Part shown: piece by piece, positions 27,017-37,377 of the stretch
Layout of the letters: each line of letters starts with the position of its first letter
Numbering within the stretch: the stretch's first letter is position 1
NCBI GenBank assembly: GCA_949297285.1
Contig: CASFRL010000046.1
Coordinates: forward strand, 1 to 64,000
From: an uncultured Bacteroidales bacterium
GTDB lineage: Bacteria > Bacteroidota > Bacteroidia > Bacteroidales > Coprobacteraceae
Reading direction: 5' to 3'
Length of the DNA: 64,000 nt
The notes under the pieces: generated by a model
Seen by the model: the letters and a program-made list of their open reading frames with translations, nothing else
Told to the model about the DNA's origin: nothing
The model's database searches: none
Translations under genes and position numbers: made by a program

Positions 27017-28359
27017 AACGGACATTGATAAAAAATGCCACATTAATAAATGAGGGGTATGCCGGGATTGCTTCGGTACTTATCGAAGGGGACAAGATCG
27101 CGGCTGTATATCAGGGAGAATGTGTAGCCGAAACAGAAGCCTCGGCCGATAAAGTTGTCGATGCTTCCGGGAAATGGCTGTTTCCCGGGGTGATCGATGA
27201 TCAAGTGCATTTCAGAGAACCCGGCTTGACATATAAGGCTGATATTCATTCCGAGTCGATTGCCGCCGTTGCCGGCGGTGTGACATCTTACATGGATATG
27301 CCTAATACAAAACCTCAGACAACTACAAAAGAAGCTCTCGATTCGAAGTTTGACCGGGCAGCAGAAACCTCTGTCGCCAATTATTCTTTTTATATCGGGG
27401 CTACGAATGACAACATAGCGGAACTTCATAAAATCGACCATCGTCACGTTTGCGGTGTAAAATTATTTATGGGTTCTTCCACAGGAAATATGTTGGTCGA
27501 CCGACCCGAGGCTCTGGAAAAAATTTTTGCAGAGATTCCGGCGTTGATTGCCGTGCATTGTGAAAAAGAAGAGATTATCCGGGCAAATAAGGAGTATTAC
27601 ACAACACGCTTCGGAGAAGACCTGCCCGTATATTTTCATCCTTTGATACGAAGCGCAGAGGCTTGTTATGCCTCATCTTCGCAAGCCGTCGATCTGGCAA
27701 TGCGGCATAATGCCCGGTTGCATCTGTTGCATCTCTCTACGGCAAGAGAACTCTCTTTGTTGAATGATTCTCCTTTGTCAGAGAAAAGAATAACGGGAGA
27801 AGTGTGTGTGCATCATCTTTTTTTTGATGACAATGACTATGCCGCATATGGCAATAAAATTAAATGGAACCCGGCAATCAAGACTTGCGCCGACCGTTTG
27901 GCTTTGACCGAAGCGGTAAGAACCGGACGTATCGATGTGGTGGCTACCGACCATGCCCCCCATCTGTGGAGCGAGAAGCAGGGTTCTTGTCTGAAAGCAG
28001 CCTCCGGAGGCCCGTTGGTGCAACACTCTCTATTGGTGATGCTGGATAAGGTAAAGAAAGGAGATTTTACGCTCGATCAGGTAGTCAGACGAATGTGCCA
28101 TGCACCGGCCGATCTGTTTCATATAGAGAAACGGGGATATATCCGTCCCGGATATTTTGCCGATATGGTGCTGGTCGATCCGAACCGTACATATACGGTA
28201 ACCGCAGAGAATATCCTTTCAAAATGTGGCTGGTCGCCTTTTATGGGATATACATTTCCCGCAACCGTTGAACAAACCTACGTAAATGGAGTCCTTGCCT
28301 ATGACAAGGGAATAGTAGATACATCTTGTCGGGGTATGGCGTTGACTTTTAACAATTGA
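27013..28359 (+). CDS. pyrC: Dihydroorotase
   Basis: This 448-aa class I amidohydrolase carries out the third step of UMP synthesis (carbamoyl-aspartate to dihydroorotate). The family blocks are [20 protein letters not shown] (about residues 57-76), [31 protein letters not shown] (the usual carbamylated Lys), [16 protein letters not shown] and [10 protein letters not shown] with catalytic Asp. One detail is notable: the first metal motif reads DQVH instead of the usual HxH, so one zinc ligand is Gln. I recall the same DDQVHFR form in other Bacteroidota dihydroorotases, which would make it a lineage trait rather than damage. It overlaps the upstream gene by 4 bp. Confidence 0.93.
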   Translation: MKRTLIKNATLINEGYAGIASVLIEGDKIAAVYQGECVAETEASADKVVDASGKWLFPGVIDDQVHFREPGLTYKADIHSESIAAVAGGVTSYMDMPNTKPQTTTKEALDSKFDRAAETSVANYSFYIGATNDNIAELHKIDHRHVCGVKLFMGSSTGNMLVDRPEALEKIFAEIPALIAVHCEKEEIIRANKEYYTTRFGEDLPVYFHPLIRSAEACYASSSQAVDLAMRHNARLHLLHLSTARELSLLNDSPLSEKRITGEVCVHHLFFDDNDYAAYGNKIKWNPAIKTCADRLALTEAVRTGRIDVVATDHAPHLWSEKQGSCLKAASGGPLVQHSLLVMLDKVKKGDFTLDQVVRRMCHAPADLFHIEKRGYIRPGYFADMVLVDPNRTYTVTAENILSKCGWSPFMGYTFPATVEQTYVNGVLAYDKGIVDTSCRGMALTFNN

Positions 28360-28368
28360 TCGGGATTT

Positions 28369-28758
28369 ATGAATATAAAATTGGCTCTTTGTGTAGGAGC
28401 AGGCGGCTTTATCGGCAGCATCGCCCGTTATCTGTTATCCAAGTATATTTTCAATCAGGTCGGTAATACCTTCCCATGGGCTACATTGTCGGTAAATTTG
28501 GTCGGATGTTTCCTTATCGGGCTATTGATAGGTTGGTTTGCCCGGAGCGAAACGCTGTCGGCAGAAATCCGGATGTTCCTGATGGTCGGCTTTTGTGGAG
28601 GATTTACTACATTTTCGACTTTCGCCAGTGAATCTTTACAATTGCTTAGAAGCGGAGAAGGGTTTAGTTTCTTTATGTATGCCGCTATAAGTGTTGTCTG
28701 TGGAATTGCTCTGACAGCTTTAGGGTCATATATTACATTGTATTCGCGAAACGGATGA
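28369..28758 (+). CDS. crcB: Fluoride ion channel CrcB/Fluc
   Basis: This 129-aa protein has four membrane helices and works as a dual-topology dimer that exports fluoride. The family blocks are GGFIGSIARYLLSKYIF near the N-terminus, FPWATLSVNLVGCFLIGLLIGW, and GFCGGFTTFSTFASE with the pore Phe-box and the central Na+ site region. It is 9 bp after pyrC, so it is probably read from the same transcript. I see no fluoride riboswitch in the short gap, and so no visible fluoride-specific control. A bidirectional terminator follows. Confidence 0.95.
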   Translation: MNIKLALCVGAGGFIGSIARYLLSKYIFNQVGNTFPWATLSVNLVGCFLIGLLIGWFARSETLSAEIRMFLMVGFCGGFTTFSTFASESLQLLRSGEGFSFFMYAAISVVCGIALTALGSYITLYSRNG

Positions 28759-28794
28759 TTTTTGCGTGACCATTTTATGAAATAAAATAGAAGA

Positions 28795-28841
28795 GGGAAG
28801 ATCGTAGAATATTTTCGAAAAAGAGAATATCCGATCTTCCC
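28795..28841. terminator. Bidirectional terminator between crcB and the alcohol dehydrogenase gene
   Basis: GGGAAGATCG (28795-28804) pairs with CGATCTTCCC (28832-28841), and the inner arms pair partly (GAATATT with GAATATC). AT-rich stretches flank it on both sides, and the two genes converge here. Confidence 0.75.
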
Positions 28842-28871
28842 TTATAATTTACCGCAGATTTGATTGTCGGT

Positions 28872-30026
28872 TTATAGACTCCCGGCAAAGATCTCTTTTG
28901 CCACTTCGGCCGTCACATTTTTATTTTCTCCGTATGTGACGTTGCTGGCTTTGAGACGGTTATAGATGATTTCGACCGACTCTGCCGGAATTCCGTATTC
29001 GCTCATCCGGGTACGCAATCCCATTTGGCGGAAGAAGTTTTCGGTTTTTTCGATGGCTTTGTCAGCTTTTTCTTCTATACTTCCTGAGGTTATATTCCAT
29101 ACCCTTTCGGCATATTGAGCCAGTTTCTCCATTTTTTGTTTTTTCAATACACGAAGCAATGACGGATATATAACGGCAAGCGTCTCGGCATGGTCGAGTC
29201 CGTAAAGTATGGTAAGTTCATAACCTATACGGTGTGTGGCCCAATCTTGAGGTACACCCATACCGACAAAATCATTCAGAGCCATGGACGCACACAGCAT
29301 AAAATTAGCCATCGTGTCATAATCTTTGTGGTTCTCAAGAACTTTAGGCCCGATTTCAATAAGAGACAGCAGTACTCCTTCAGCCCAGCGATCCATTAAA
29401 ATTCCATTTCCCGGAGTCGTCATATATTGCTCCATGATGTGCATATAAGCATCGACAATCCCGTTCGAAAGTTGTTTTTGGGGTAAGGTAAATGTAACTT
29501 CCGGATCAAGAATTGAGAATTGAGGAAAAGATTTGGGAGTGATAAATGAAACTTTTTCCTGTGTACGCCGACGAGAAAGTACCCCTCTGCAATTCATTTC
29601 AGAACCGGTTGCCGGTAGGGTAAGGACCGTTGCCAAAGGTGTTGTCTTTACGATTTTCTCAGTATGTATCGCCAATTCCCAAGCATCTTCTCCTGTATAG
29701 GGAATTGCGTGAGCAATAAATTTTGTGCCGTCAATTACCGATCCGCCACCGACAGCGACAAGATAATTTATCTGATTGTCACGGGCTAACGCGACAGCTT
29801 TCATGACCGTATCATAGTCGGGGTTGGGTTCTATTCCCCAGAACTCGATATGAAAATGGGATGATAATGCATTTTTTACTTGTTCATAAACTCCGTTTTT
29901 TTTGGCACTACCTCCGCCAAAGCATATCATGATGCGTTTGTCGGCGGGGATTTCTGTCCTTAATTTGGCGATAGATCCTTTCCCGAAAATAAGTCGGGTC
30001 GGGTTGTGAAAATCGAAATTATTCAT
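28872..30026 (-). CDS. Iron-containing alcohol dehydrogenase, YqhD/BdhA type
   Basis: This 384-aa NAD(P)H-dependent aldehyde reductase belongs to Fe-ADH. The start MNNFDFHNPTRLIFGKGSIA and the FGGGSAKKNGVYEQV segment are very close to the YqhD pattern. GGGSVIDGTKFIAHA binds the cofactor, and metal ligands lie in GIVDAYMHIMEQY and in the two His of GYELTILYGLDHAETLAVIYP. YqhD-type enzymes reduce a range of short aldehydes including lipid-peroxidation products. It is 19 bp downstream of an aldehyde dehydrogenase gene on the same strand, which suggests a two-gene aldehyde-handling unit. Confidence 0.93.
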   Translation of the reverse strand: MNNFDFHNPTRLIFGKGSIAKLRTEIPADKRIMICFGGGSAKKNGVYEQVKNALSSHFHIEFWGIEPNPDYDTVMKAVALARDNQINYLVAVGGGSVIDGTKFIAHAIPYTGEDAWELAIHTEKIVKTTPLATVLTLPATGSEMNCRGVLSRRRTQEKVSFITPKSFPQFSILDPEVTFTLPQKQLSNGIVDAYMHIMEQYMTTPGNGILMDRWAEGVLLSLIEIGPKVLENHKDYDTMANFMLCASMALNDFVGMGVPQDWATHRIGYELTILYGLDHAETLAVIYPSLLRVLKKQKMEKLAQYAERVWNITSGSIEEKADKAIEKTENFFRQMGLRTRMSEYGIPAESVEIIYNRLKASNVTYGENKNVTAEVAKEIFAGSL

Positions 30027-30045
30027 TGCAAAAACAAATTAAAAA

Positions 30046-31428
30046 CTATTTCATAAAACGTTTCAATAGAGATAACTTTCCTTGGTATGGTGCAAATTTT
30101 ATCCCCGGATTGATTCGGGTACTTGTAGCAAGAACCGCTCTCTTATGGCTGAATGTATAAAAACTGTCGAGGCCATGATAACTTCCCATGCCGCTATTTC
30201 CTACACCGCCGAATGGCAGATTTGGATTGGCAAGATGAGTTATAGTATCGTTTATGCAAACTCCACCGGAAGAGGTCTCTTTTAGGATTTTCTGAATACT
30301 CTTTTTATCTTTTCCAAAATAATATAGCGCTAAAGGTTTTTCCTGGCTATTGATATAATGAATAGCCTCGTCTAAATTTAGAAAAGTCATGACCGGTAAA
30401 ATAGGACCGAAGATTTCTTCATTCATGATTCGGTTTTCTGGGGTAATTCCCGAGATGACAGTGGGAGCAATATACAAGTCGTTTTCATCGTATTTCCCAC
30501 CGATTTCTATTTTCCCTTGTTTCAGTAGCAACATTAAATTGTAAAAACGACCCGAATGTATGATGCGCGGATAGTCTGGACTTTTTTGCGGATCATTCCC
30601 ATATTGGCGGACTATTTCTTCTTTTAACTTATGAATTAAGTCCTCTTTTATATCCTGATGGACAAAAATATAGTCGGGAGCGACACACGTTTGTCCACAA
30701 TTTAAGAATTTTCCCCAGACAATGCGTCTGGCGGCAATATTGAGGTCGCAGTTTTTATCGACAATACAAGGGCTTTTCCCTCCCAATTCGAGTGTGACAG
30801 GAGTTAAGTGCTTAGATGCCGCCTCCATAATTCGTTTTCCGTATTTTACACCTCCGGTATAAAAGATATAATCATATCGGTATTGTAGCAAAAGATCGGT
30901 TTCAAAACTATCGGCTTCTATTAATGTTACATGTTGAGGATCAAACGCCTCTGCGATAATTTTTTTGCTGATGGCGGTTGTATGCGGTGACGCCGGAGAC
31001 GGTTTCAATATGATACAATTACCGGCAGCTATGGCTCCTATTAGTGGCGCAAACAAGAGCTGAAAAGGATAATTCCAAGGAGACAATATTAATACAATGC
31101 CATAAGGCTCATATTGTATTTGGCTTTTAGACCCCAAAAGGAACAAGGGCGTTTTTACTTTTTGCGGAGAAGCCCAATGCTTTAGCTTTTTTATTGTCTG
31201 GTTAATCTCAGTTAAGACAAATCCGGTTTCAGTAATGTAACTTTCGAATGTAGATTTCCTTAAATCGTCCCAAAGGGCTTTTTCTATATCCGCTTCATAT
31301 TTTTTTATAGTTTCCTTTAGGCGTAATAATGATGCTTTCCTAAAAGATATCGGTTTGGTTATCTGGCTACTGAAATATGCCCGTTGAGCATTTATCTGAT
31401 CTGAAATATTCATTCTTTTTTCGAGCAA
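30046..31428 (-). CDS. Aldehyde dehydrogenase (class 3-like)
   Basis: This 460-aa NAD(P)-dependent aldehyde dehydrogenase is of the ALDH3/coniferyl-aldehyde type, judged by its length and the features ILSPWNYPFQLLFAPLIGAI, ELGGKSPCIV (general-base Glu) and GQTCVAPDYIF (nucleophilic Cys). EIFGPILPVMTF and NPNLPFGGVGNSGMGSYHGL are further family blocks. The C-terminal tail is basic and hydrophobic (KFAPYQGKLSLLKRFMK), which could mediate membrane contact as in fatty aldehyde dehydrogenases; that is inference. It is the first gene of the pair with the YqhD-type reductase and divergent from RND operon 1. Confidence 0.92.
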   Translation of the reverse strand: MLEKRMNISDQINAQRAYFSSQITKPISFRKASLLRLKETIKKYEADIEKALWDDLRKSTFESYITETGFVLTEINQTIKKLKHWASPQKVKTPLFLLGSKSQIQYEPYGIVLILSPWNYPFQLLFAPLIGAIAAGNCIILKPSPASPHTTAISKKIIAEAFDPQHVTLIEADSFETDLLLQYRYDYIFYTGGVKYGKRIMEAASKHLTPVTLELGGKSPCIVDKNCDLNIAARRIVWGKFLNCGQTCVAPDYIFVHQDIKEDLIHKLKEEIVRQYGNDPQKSPDYPRIIHSGRFYNLMLLLKQGKIEIGGKYDENDLYIAPTVISGITPENRIMNEEIFGPILPVMTFLNLDEAIHYINSQEKPLALYYFGKDKKSIQKILKETSSGGVCINDTITHLANPNLPFGGVGNSGMGSYHGLDSFYTFSHKRAVLATSTRINPGIKFAPYQGKLSLLKRFMK

Positions 31429-31554
31429 TAAGTTATATTGTTGCAGGCATCAAAGGTAATCATTTTTTATACAATAGCTCATGTTTCTGCCTCCCTTTTC
31501 AGCAAACAAATAATAAAATAGTTTGTTATATCTCTAAAAAACGAAGTAAGGAAA

Positions 31555-32979
31555 ATGGTAAAGAAAATCATACTCTTATCGTTGATATGTATAGCTCTAT
31601 CGAATGTATGGCTATATGCTCAGGATAAACGAGATATAAATCAAAAATACTTGGCACGTCCTTTACCGCAGGATTGGGCGGCCGATACGCTATTTTTGCA
31701 ACAACAGCCGGTGGAGGAAAAGTGGTGGACCGAGTTGCAAGACCAGCAACTGGATTCGATTATCGGGTTGGCGTTACAAAACAATCAAGATTTGCTCGTT
31801 GCTGCAGACCGTATTCGGGCAGCTCGTGCTGCATTAAGCATACAACAGGGATATTATTATCCGAATTTAAATCTTTCTGCCGGTTGGATAAAATCTCAAA
31901 GCAGCAGACAAACGGGTAGGGAATTCAATAATTCTCCGGCTGTCGGCCAACAATATGCTACCGGAGAACTCTCTACCAATTGGGAGTTTGATTTGTTCGG
32001 CTCTATCCGCAACCGTGTAAAATCGTCGAAAGAACAGTTTCGGGCTACACAAGAAGAATATAATGCTGTTCGGGTATCTTTAACCGCTCAAGTTGCAACG
32101 GCTTATGCCGATCTGAGAACTTTACAGCAAGAACTGCTGGTGGCACAAAAAAATATGGCTTCTCAACAAGCTATTTTACATATTACAGAAGTCCGTTATA
32201 ATACAGGACTTGCTTCCCAGTTGGATGTGTCTCAGGCAAAATCGGTTTTTTATAGTACAAAGGCTTCTATCCCTTCGATCGAAGCGGCGATTCGACAACA
32301 GATAAATGCATTGGCGGTTTTGTCCGGATTATATCCTTCCGATTTATATGCCACATTGAAAGATCCTCGGCCTATCCCGGATTATATGAAAATCGTTAAT
32401 ATCGGAATTCCTGCCAATTTGTTGCGGCAACGTCCCGATATACGTAGTGCCGAGCGTGCTGTCGCTGCGGCAGCGGCTTCGGTCGGCGCTGCCAAATCGG
32501 ATTATTTCCCCAAATTTTATTTGAAAGGAAGTATCGGTTTTGCTGCAAGGGATATGGATAAATTTTTTGATCATAATAGTCTGACCTATCAAATTGCACC
32601 GACTATGTCGTGGACTCTTTTTCAAGGGCGGCAACTGACACAGGCAACCCAAGAAGCAAAAGCTGTTTTAGATGAAAACATCAGACAATATAATCAAACC
32701 GTTCTGACAGCTGTTCAGGAAGTAGATAATGCCATGGCCTCATATAGTAACGCCATTAAGCAGGTCGTTGCCTTGCGGGAATTGGTAATACAGGGTGAGA
32801 TTACCCTTAAACTTTCTTTAGATTTATATAAGCGAGGATTAGCGACATTCCAGAATGTTTTAGATGCCCAACGCTCTTTGTTGAGTTATCAAAATTCTTT
32901 GGTTTCGGCACAAGGCGGAGCTCTCTCGTCTTTGATAGAATTGTATCGGGCTGTCGGTGGCGGTTGGCAAATGGATTAA
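31555..32979 (+). CDS. RND efflux outer-membrane channel (OprM/NodT family), system 1
   Basis: This 474-aa outer-membrane factor is the first gene of RND efflux operon 1 (channel, adaptor, pump). It has a signal peptide (1-22, ending LYAQ) without a clear lipobox, then two OEP domains. The family marks are EKWWTELQDQQLDSIIGLAL, NWEFDLFGSIRNRVKSSKEQ, LRQRPDIRSAERAVAAAAAS and DAQRSLLSYQNSLVSAQGGA. Length and repeats are normal. It is divergent from the aldehyde dehydrogenase gene, with 126 bp between. No regulator gene adjoins this operon, unlike system 2. Confidence 0.93.
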   Translation: MVKKIILLSLICIALSNVWLYAQDKRDINQKYLARPLPQDWAADTLFLQQQPVEEKWWTELQDQQLDSIIGLALQNNQDLLVAADRIRAARAALSIQQGYYYPNLNLSAGWIKSQSSRQTGREFNNSPAVGQQYATGELSTNWEFDLFGSIRNRVKSSKEQFRATQEEYNAVRVSLTAQVATAYADLRTLQQELLVAQKNMASQQAILHITEVRYNTGLASQLDVSQAKSVFYSTKASIPSIEAAIRQQINALAVLSGLYPSDLYATLKDPRPIPDYMKIVNIGIPANLLRQRPDIRSAERAVAAAAASVGAAKSDYFPKFYLKGSIGFAARDMDKFFDHNSLTYQIAPTMSWTLFQGRQLTQATQEAKAVLDENIRQYNQTVLTAVQEVDNAMASYSNAIKQVVALRELVIQGEITLKLSLDLYKRGLATFQNVLDAQRSLLSYQNSLVSAQGGALSSLIELYRAVGGGWQMD

Positions 32980-33014
32980 TGGATTAGATAAAAAACGAAT
33001 AATAATAGAATCCC

Positions 33015-34148
33015 ATGATAAAAAATGTTTTAAAAAAGAGACTCCCCATTTTGGTAATAATCGGATTTGTATTTTTTTCTTGTACGTCGAAGAAATCTGA
33101 CCAGAAAATGTCTGCCCCGGAAATATCGGTTGCATATCCGATTGTGAAATCGGTGATATTGCACAAAACATATCCCGGTTATTTATCGTCGGCAAATACT
33201 GTCGATCTGGTGTCGCGTGTCAATGGTTATTTGCAAAGTTCTTCGTTTACTGCTGGAGCAATGGTCAAAAAAGGTCAATTATTGTTTGTGATAGAACCCA
33301 CCTTATATGAAGATGCTGTGAAAAGAGCCGAAGCCGGATTGAAGAATGCTCAGGCAAGTCTCGATTACGCTGAAAATAATTATGTGCGTATGAAAGAAGC
33401 TTCTCGGAGCGATGCTATCAGCGAAATCGATTTGATTAAGTCGGCTACTCAGTTGATTAGTGCCAGATCAAGTGTAAAAGATGCTGAAGCTCAACTGGAA
33501 ACGGCAAAAACCAACTTGGGATATTGCTATATACGTGCTCCTTTTTCAGGTCATATATCGAAGGGAATGTATAGTGTTGGTAGCTATATCGGAGGGGAAG
33601 GACAGGCAACGAAATTGGCAACGATTTATCAAGATGATAAAATGAATGCCTATTTTAATATCGAAGATAATCAGTATTTGCAGATGTTGGCATTTTCTTC
33701 TAAAAAAAATGACCAGGAACGTTTACCCGATGAAGTAGAGATTATTTTCCAATCGCCGTTATCCCGACCCTATATAGGAAAATTGAATTATCTATCTCCG
33801 AATATTGATCTATCTACCGGAACATTAAATATTCGGGCCGAGATTGAAAATCCGGATAATGAGTTGAAAGATGGCCTGTATGTAAATATACGTTTGCCCT
33901 ATGCTAAACAAGATAGTGCTATTTTGGTAAAAGATGCTTCTATTGGTACCGATCAGTTGGGTAAATTCCTTTATGTCGTAAATGATTCAAACCGTATAGC
34001 TTATCGCCATATCGTGACGGGCGAATTATTTTCGGATACTCTTCGATTGGTAAAATCCGGATTGAATCCAAACGATCGCTATGTGACGAAAGCCTTGTTG
34101 AAAGTACGGGAAGGTATGGAAATAAAGCCTTTGTTAGAGAAAGATTAA
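33015..34148 (+). CDS. RND efflux periplasmic adaptor, system 1
   Basis: This 377-aa membrane-fusion lipoprotein has a lipobox in GFVFFSC (Cys about residue 23). The lipoyl halves appear as TVDLVSRVNGYLQ and LGYCYIRAPFSGHIS, separated by a short helical hairpin (about 95-160), then a beta-barrel domain with the STGTLNIRAEIENPDNELKD block. It couples the pump (34182) to the channel (31555). It lies 35 bp after the channel gene and 33 bp before the pump gene. Confidence 0.93.
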   Translation: MIKNVLKKRLPILVIIGFVFFSCTSKKSDQKMSAPEISVAYPIVKSVILHKTYPGYLSSANTVDLVSRVNGYLQSSSFTAGAMVKKGQLLFVIEPTLYEDAVKRAEAGLKNAQASLDYAENNYVRMKEASRSDAISEIDLIKSATQLISARSSVKDAEAQLETAKTNLGYCYIRAPFSGHISKGMYSVGSYIGGEGQATKLATIYQDDKMNAYFNIEDNQYLQMLAFSSKKNDQERLPDEVEIIFQSPLSRPYIGKLNYLSPNIDLSTGTLNIRAEIENPDNELKDGLYVNIRLPYAKQDSAILVKDASIGTDQLGKFLYVVNDSNRIAYRHIVTGELFSDTLRLVKSGLNPNDRYVTKALLKVREGMEIKPLLEKD

Positions 34149-34181
34149 TTGCATATATAGATCGAATAAAAAACAAAAAGC

Positions 34182-37100
34182 ATGATATCTAAATTTTTTA
34201 TAAACCGTCCGATTTTTGCCACTGTATTAGCTTTGCTTATGGTATTAGCGGGAATTGTAGCTCTCGAATCGCTACCGGTTGCCCAATTCCCGGATATAAC
34301 TCCTCCGACTGTGCAGGTTTCTGCTGTATATCCCGGAGCAAGTGCTGAAACGGTGGCTCGCACAGTTGGTACACCGATCGAGGAACAAGTCAACGGGGTG
34401 GATGGCATGATTTATATGAGTTCTTCTTCTTCCAGTTCGGGACAATATACGTTGACGGTTACTTTTGAGGTAGGTACAGATGTCGATATGGCGGCTGTCT
34501 TGGTACAGAATAGAGTCAATATTGCGCAGGGAAATCTTCCGGAAGCAGTAATACAACAAGGAATTGTTACCAAAAAGCAATCTACAAATATCGTGATGTT
34601 TTTATCGCTTCAGTCAGATGATCCGATGTATAATGGATTATATCTGTCGAATTATGCAAGTCTTAATCTGACCGACCAGCTTTCTCGATTGCCGGGGGTT
34701 GGTGCAGTGACCGTATTCGGTACGGGCGATTATAGCATGCGTGTGTGGCTCGATCCGGAGATTATGCGTATCCGGAAATTAACGCCGTCCGACGTATATA
34801 GTGCCATACAATCTCAGAATATGGAAGTCTCTGCCGGAACAGTCGGTGAACCGCCTTTGGATAAAAAAGAGGCTTTTCAGTTTACATTGACGGCAAGAGG
34901 ACGATTGACAACTCCCGAAGAATTTGGCAATATTGTCATTAAAGTTTTACCCGATGGACGGTATCTGCGATTGCGGGATATTGCCCGTATCGATAGAGGA
35001 AGTGCTTCCTATAACGTTACTTCGACACAAAACGGGAAACAAGCGGCAGCAATCGCTATTTATCAATTACCGGGATCTAATTCTCTCGATGTGGCCAAAA
35101 ATGTCAGAGAAAAGATGAAAGATCTCGAAAAATACTTGCCGGAAGGTGTCCATTACGAAGTCGTGTTAGATACAACCGAATTTGTAACGGCCTCGATCGA
35201 TGAGGTTTTGGTTACTTTTGCCGAAACTACATTATTGGTAGTGCTCGTCATCCTGCTTTTTTTACAGAGTTTCAGAGCTGTGATTATTCCTTCTTTGACA
35301 ATACCTGTTTCTCTTATCTGTACGTTTGCCGTGATGCATCTGTTCGGATTTTCGATAAATACATTGACCCTTTTCGGTTTGGTATTGGCAATTGCCATAG
35401 TGGTAGATGATGCCATTGTCGTGGTCGAAAATTCATCGCGTCTTCTTGATACGGGTAAATATACCAATAAAGAGGCGGTGACATTAGCTATGGAAGAGAT
35501 TACTGGCCCTGTGATAGGTGTGGTACTTGTATTATTGGCCGTGTTTATTCCTACTGCTTTTATTAGTGGAATTACAGGCGAACTTTACAAACAGTTTGCA
35601 TTGACTATTGCAACCGCTACGGTTTTTAGCGGAATTAATTCTTTGTCATTGACTCCGGCATTATGTGCCCTGTTTCTGAAGCCGGCTAAAGTTCCTAAAT
35701 TTTTCTTATATAAAGGGTTTAATAAGATATACGATAAAACTCTCGGGGCTTATGTAAAAACGATAACCTATTTCCTTCGTAAGCCGTTATTTACAATGAC
35801 TGTTTTTGTTTTGTTGTCTATTGGGGCGATTTGGTTGTTTTTGCGTTGGCCTACCTCTTTTATTCCTCAAGAAGACCAAGGTTATTTTGTCGTGTCGGTA
35901 CAGTTGCCGAATGCCGCAAGTTTGCAACGGACCGAAGCGGTTTCCCATAAGGTTATGGAAATTCTAAATTCTTTCCCTGAAGTGCGCACCTATTTGTGTA
36001 TCAATGGATTTTCTATGATGCAAGGAGCAAGTGCTTCGAACAGTGCAACTTTTTTTGTCATGCTTAAAAATTGGAATGACCGGAAAACCAAAGATGAAAG
36101 TGTATTTGCTGTCGTAAATAGATTGAATGCCGAAGCTTCATCTATTCAGGAAGCTGTTATTTTTGCAGTTAATCCGCCTGCAATATCGGGTATGGGGGTG
36201 AGTGGAGGTTTGCAATTTGAATTGGAAGATAGAAATAATTTGGGAACTACGGCACTCCAGAATGCTCTTTCTGCTTTATTGGAACAAGTTAGAACCGAAC
36301 CTGCCATACTGACTGTTAATTCGATGTTTCAAGGCAATACCCCTCAATATTTTTTAAATATAGATCGAGATAAGGTCAAGATGCAGGGATTGACGTTGAG
36401 TGATGTTTTTTCGACGCTTTCATACTATATGGGTTCGGCCTATGTAAATGATTTTGTCCAATTCGGGCGTGTTTATCAGGTTAAATTGGGCGCAGATGCC
36501 GATAGCCGTACGGTAATAGGAGATGTACTGAAATTAAGTGTCCGCAATCAGAATGGAGATATGGTACCGTTTTCAGCATTTACGACATTGGAAGAACAAT
36601 TAGGGCTCAATTTGGTGAATAGGTATAATATGTACTCTTCGGCTTCTATTACAGCCATTACGACGCCGGGATTCAGTTCGCAGCAAGGAATTCAGGGAAT
36701 GGAGAATTTGACAGAGCGGGTATTGGGCGATTCATTTGGTTATGATTGGACGGGTGAAGCTTTTCAGGAAACACAGTCGAGCTCTTCTGTCTCTTTAATT
36801 TTTATCTTGGCTATTATCGTTGTTATTTTAGTATTGGCTGCTCAGTATGAGAGTTGGACAAGTCCTATTGCGGTTATTCTCGGATTGCCATTTGCCTTAT
36901 TGGGTGCGGTCCTTGGTTGCATATTGTTCGGTTTGCCTATCAGTATTTACAGCCAGATTGGTATTATCCTTTTAATAGCTTTGTCTGCAAAAAATGCTAT
37001 CCTGATTGTTGAGTTTGCGATCGATTACCGGAAAAAGGGTGAATCGATTACAGAGGCGTCGATAGAAGCCGGCCGGGTACGTTTGCGCCCGATTTTAATG

Positions 37101-37325
37101 ACATCGTTTGCCTTTATATTGGGGGTAATGCCGCTTATATTTGCAACCGGAGCAGGAGCGTCGAGCCGAATATCATTAGGTACGGCAGTCGTTTTCGGTA
37201 TGGCGGTAAATACCTTATTAGGGACATTGTTTATTCCTAATTTTTATCATCTGATGCAAACCATTCAGGAGAAATTTAAAAAGAGATCCTGCTCATCTCA
37301 AGATGTGGCTGAAAATAAGAGATAA
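34182..37325 (+). CDS. RND efflux pump, HAE1 (AcrB-like) family, system 1
   Basis: This 1047-aa proton-driven inner-membrane pump has the canonical start [20 protein letters not shown], a first periplasmic pore domain with [19 protein letters not shown], and TM4 with the proton-relay Asp pair in [20 protein letters not shown]. The second half begins around residue 520 ([19 protein letters not shown]) and ends with [20 protein letters not shown]. All twelve helices and the Asp pair are present, so it looks functional. Substrates are probably hydrophobic drugs, detergents or bile acids; the sequence does not say which. Its stop is followed at once by a 44-bp palindromic terminator. Confidence 0.95.
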   Translation: MISKFFINRPIFATVLALLMVLAGIVALESLPVAQFPDITPPTVQVSAVYPGASAETVARTVGTPIEEQVNGVDGMIYMSSSSSSSGQYTLTVTFEVGTDVDMAAVLVQNRVNIAQGNLPEAVIQQGIVTKKQSTNIVMFLSLQSDDPMYNGLYLSNYASLNLTDQLSRLPGVGAVTVFGTGDYSMRVWLDPEIMRIRKLTPSDVYSAIQSQNMEVSAGTVGEPPLDKKEAFQFTLTARGRLTTPEEFGNIVIKVLPDGRYLRLRDIARIDRGSASYNVTSTQNGKQAAAIAIYQLPGSNSLDVAKNVREKMKDLEKYLPEGVHYEVVLDTTEFVTASIDEVLVTFAETTLLVVLVILLFLQSFRAVIIPSLTIPVSLICTFAVMHLFGFSINTLTLFGLVLAIAIVVDDAIVVVENSSRLLDTGKYTNKEAVTLAMEEITGPVIGVVLVLLAVFIPTAFISGITGELYKQFALTIATATVFSGINSLSLTPALCALFLKPAKVPKFFLYKGFNKIYDKTLGAYVKTITYFLRKPLFTMTVFVLLSIGAIWLFLRWPTSFIPQEDQGYFVVSVQLPNAASLQRTEAVSHKVMEILNSFPEVRTYLCINGFSMMQGASASNSATFFVMLKNWNDRKTKDESVFAVVNRLNAEASSIQEAVIFAVNPPAISGMGVSGGLQFELEDRNNLGTTALQNALSALLEQVRTEPAILTVNSMFQGNTPQYFLNIDRDKVKMQGLTLSDVFSTLSYYMGSAYVNDFVQFGRVYQVKLGADADSRTVIGDVLKLSVRNQNGDMVPFSAFTTLEEQLGLNLVNRYNMYSSASITAITTPGFSSQQGIQGMENLTERVLGDSFGYDWTGEAFQETQSSSSVSLIFILAIIVVILVLAAQYESWTSPIAVILGLPFALLGAVLGCILFGLPISIYSQIGIILLIALSAKNAILIVEFAIDYRKKGESITEASIEAGRVRLRPILMTSFAFILGVMPLIFATGAGASSRISLGTAVVFGMAVNTLLGTLFIPNFYHLMQTIQEKFKKRSCSSQDVAENKR

Positions 37326-37368
37326 ATATCAAAAACGGGAAGTAAATTTACTTCCCGTTTTTGATATT
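37325..37368. terminator. 44-bp perfect palindrome, bidirectional terminator
   Basis: The sequence from 37325 to 37368 is a perfect inverted repeat centred at 37346/37347, with A-run and T-run flanks (AAAAACGGGAAGTAAA and its complement). It therefore carries a T-rich tail in both directions and serves the RND pump gene and the converging lipoprotein gene. Confidence 0.9.
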
Positions 37369-37377
37369 CAATTCTTT

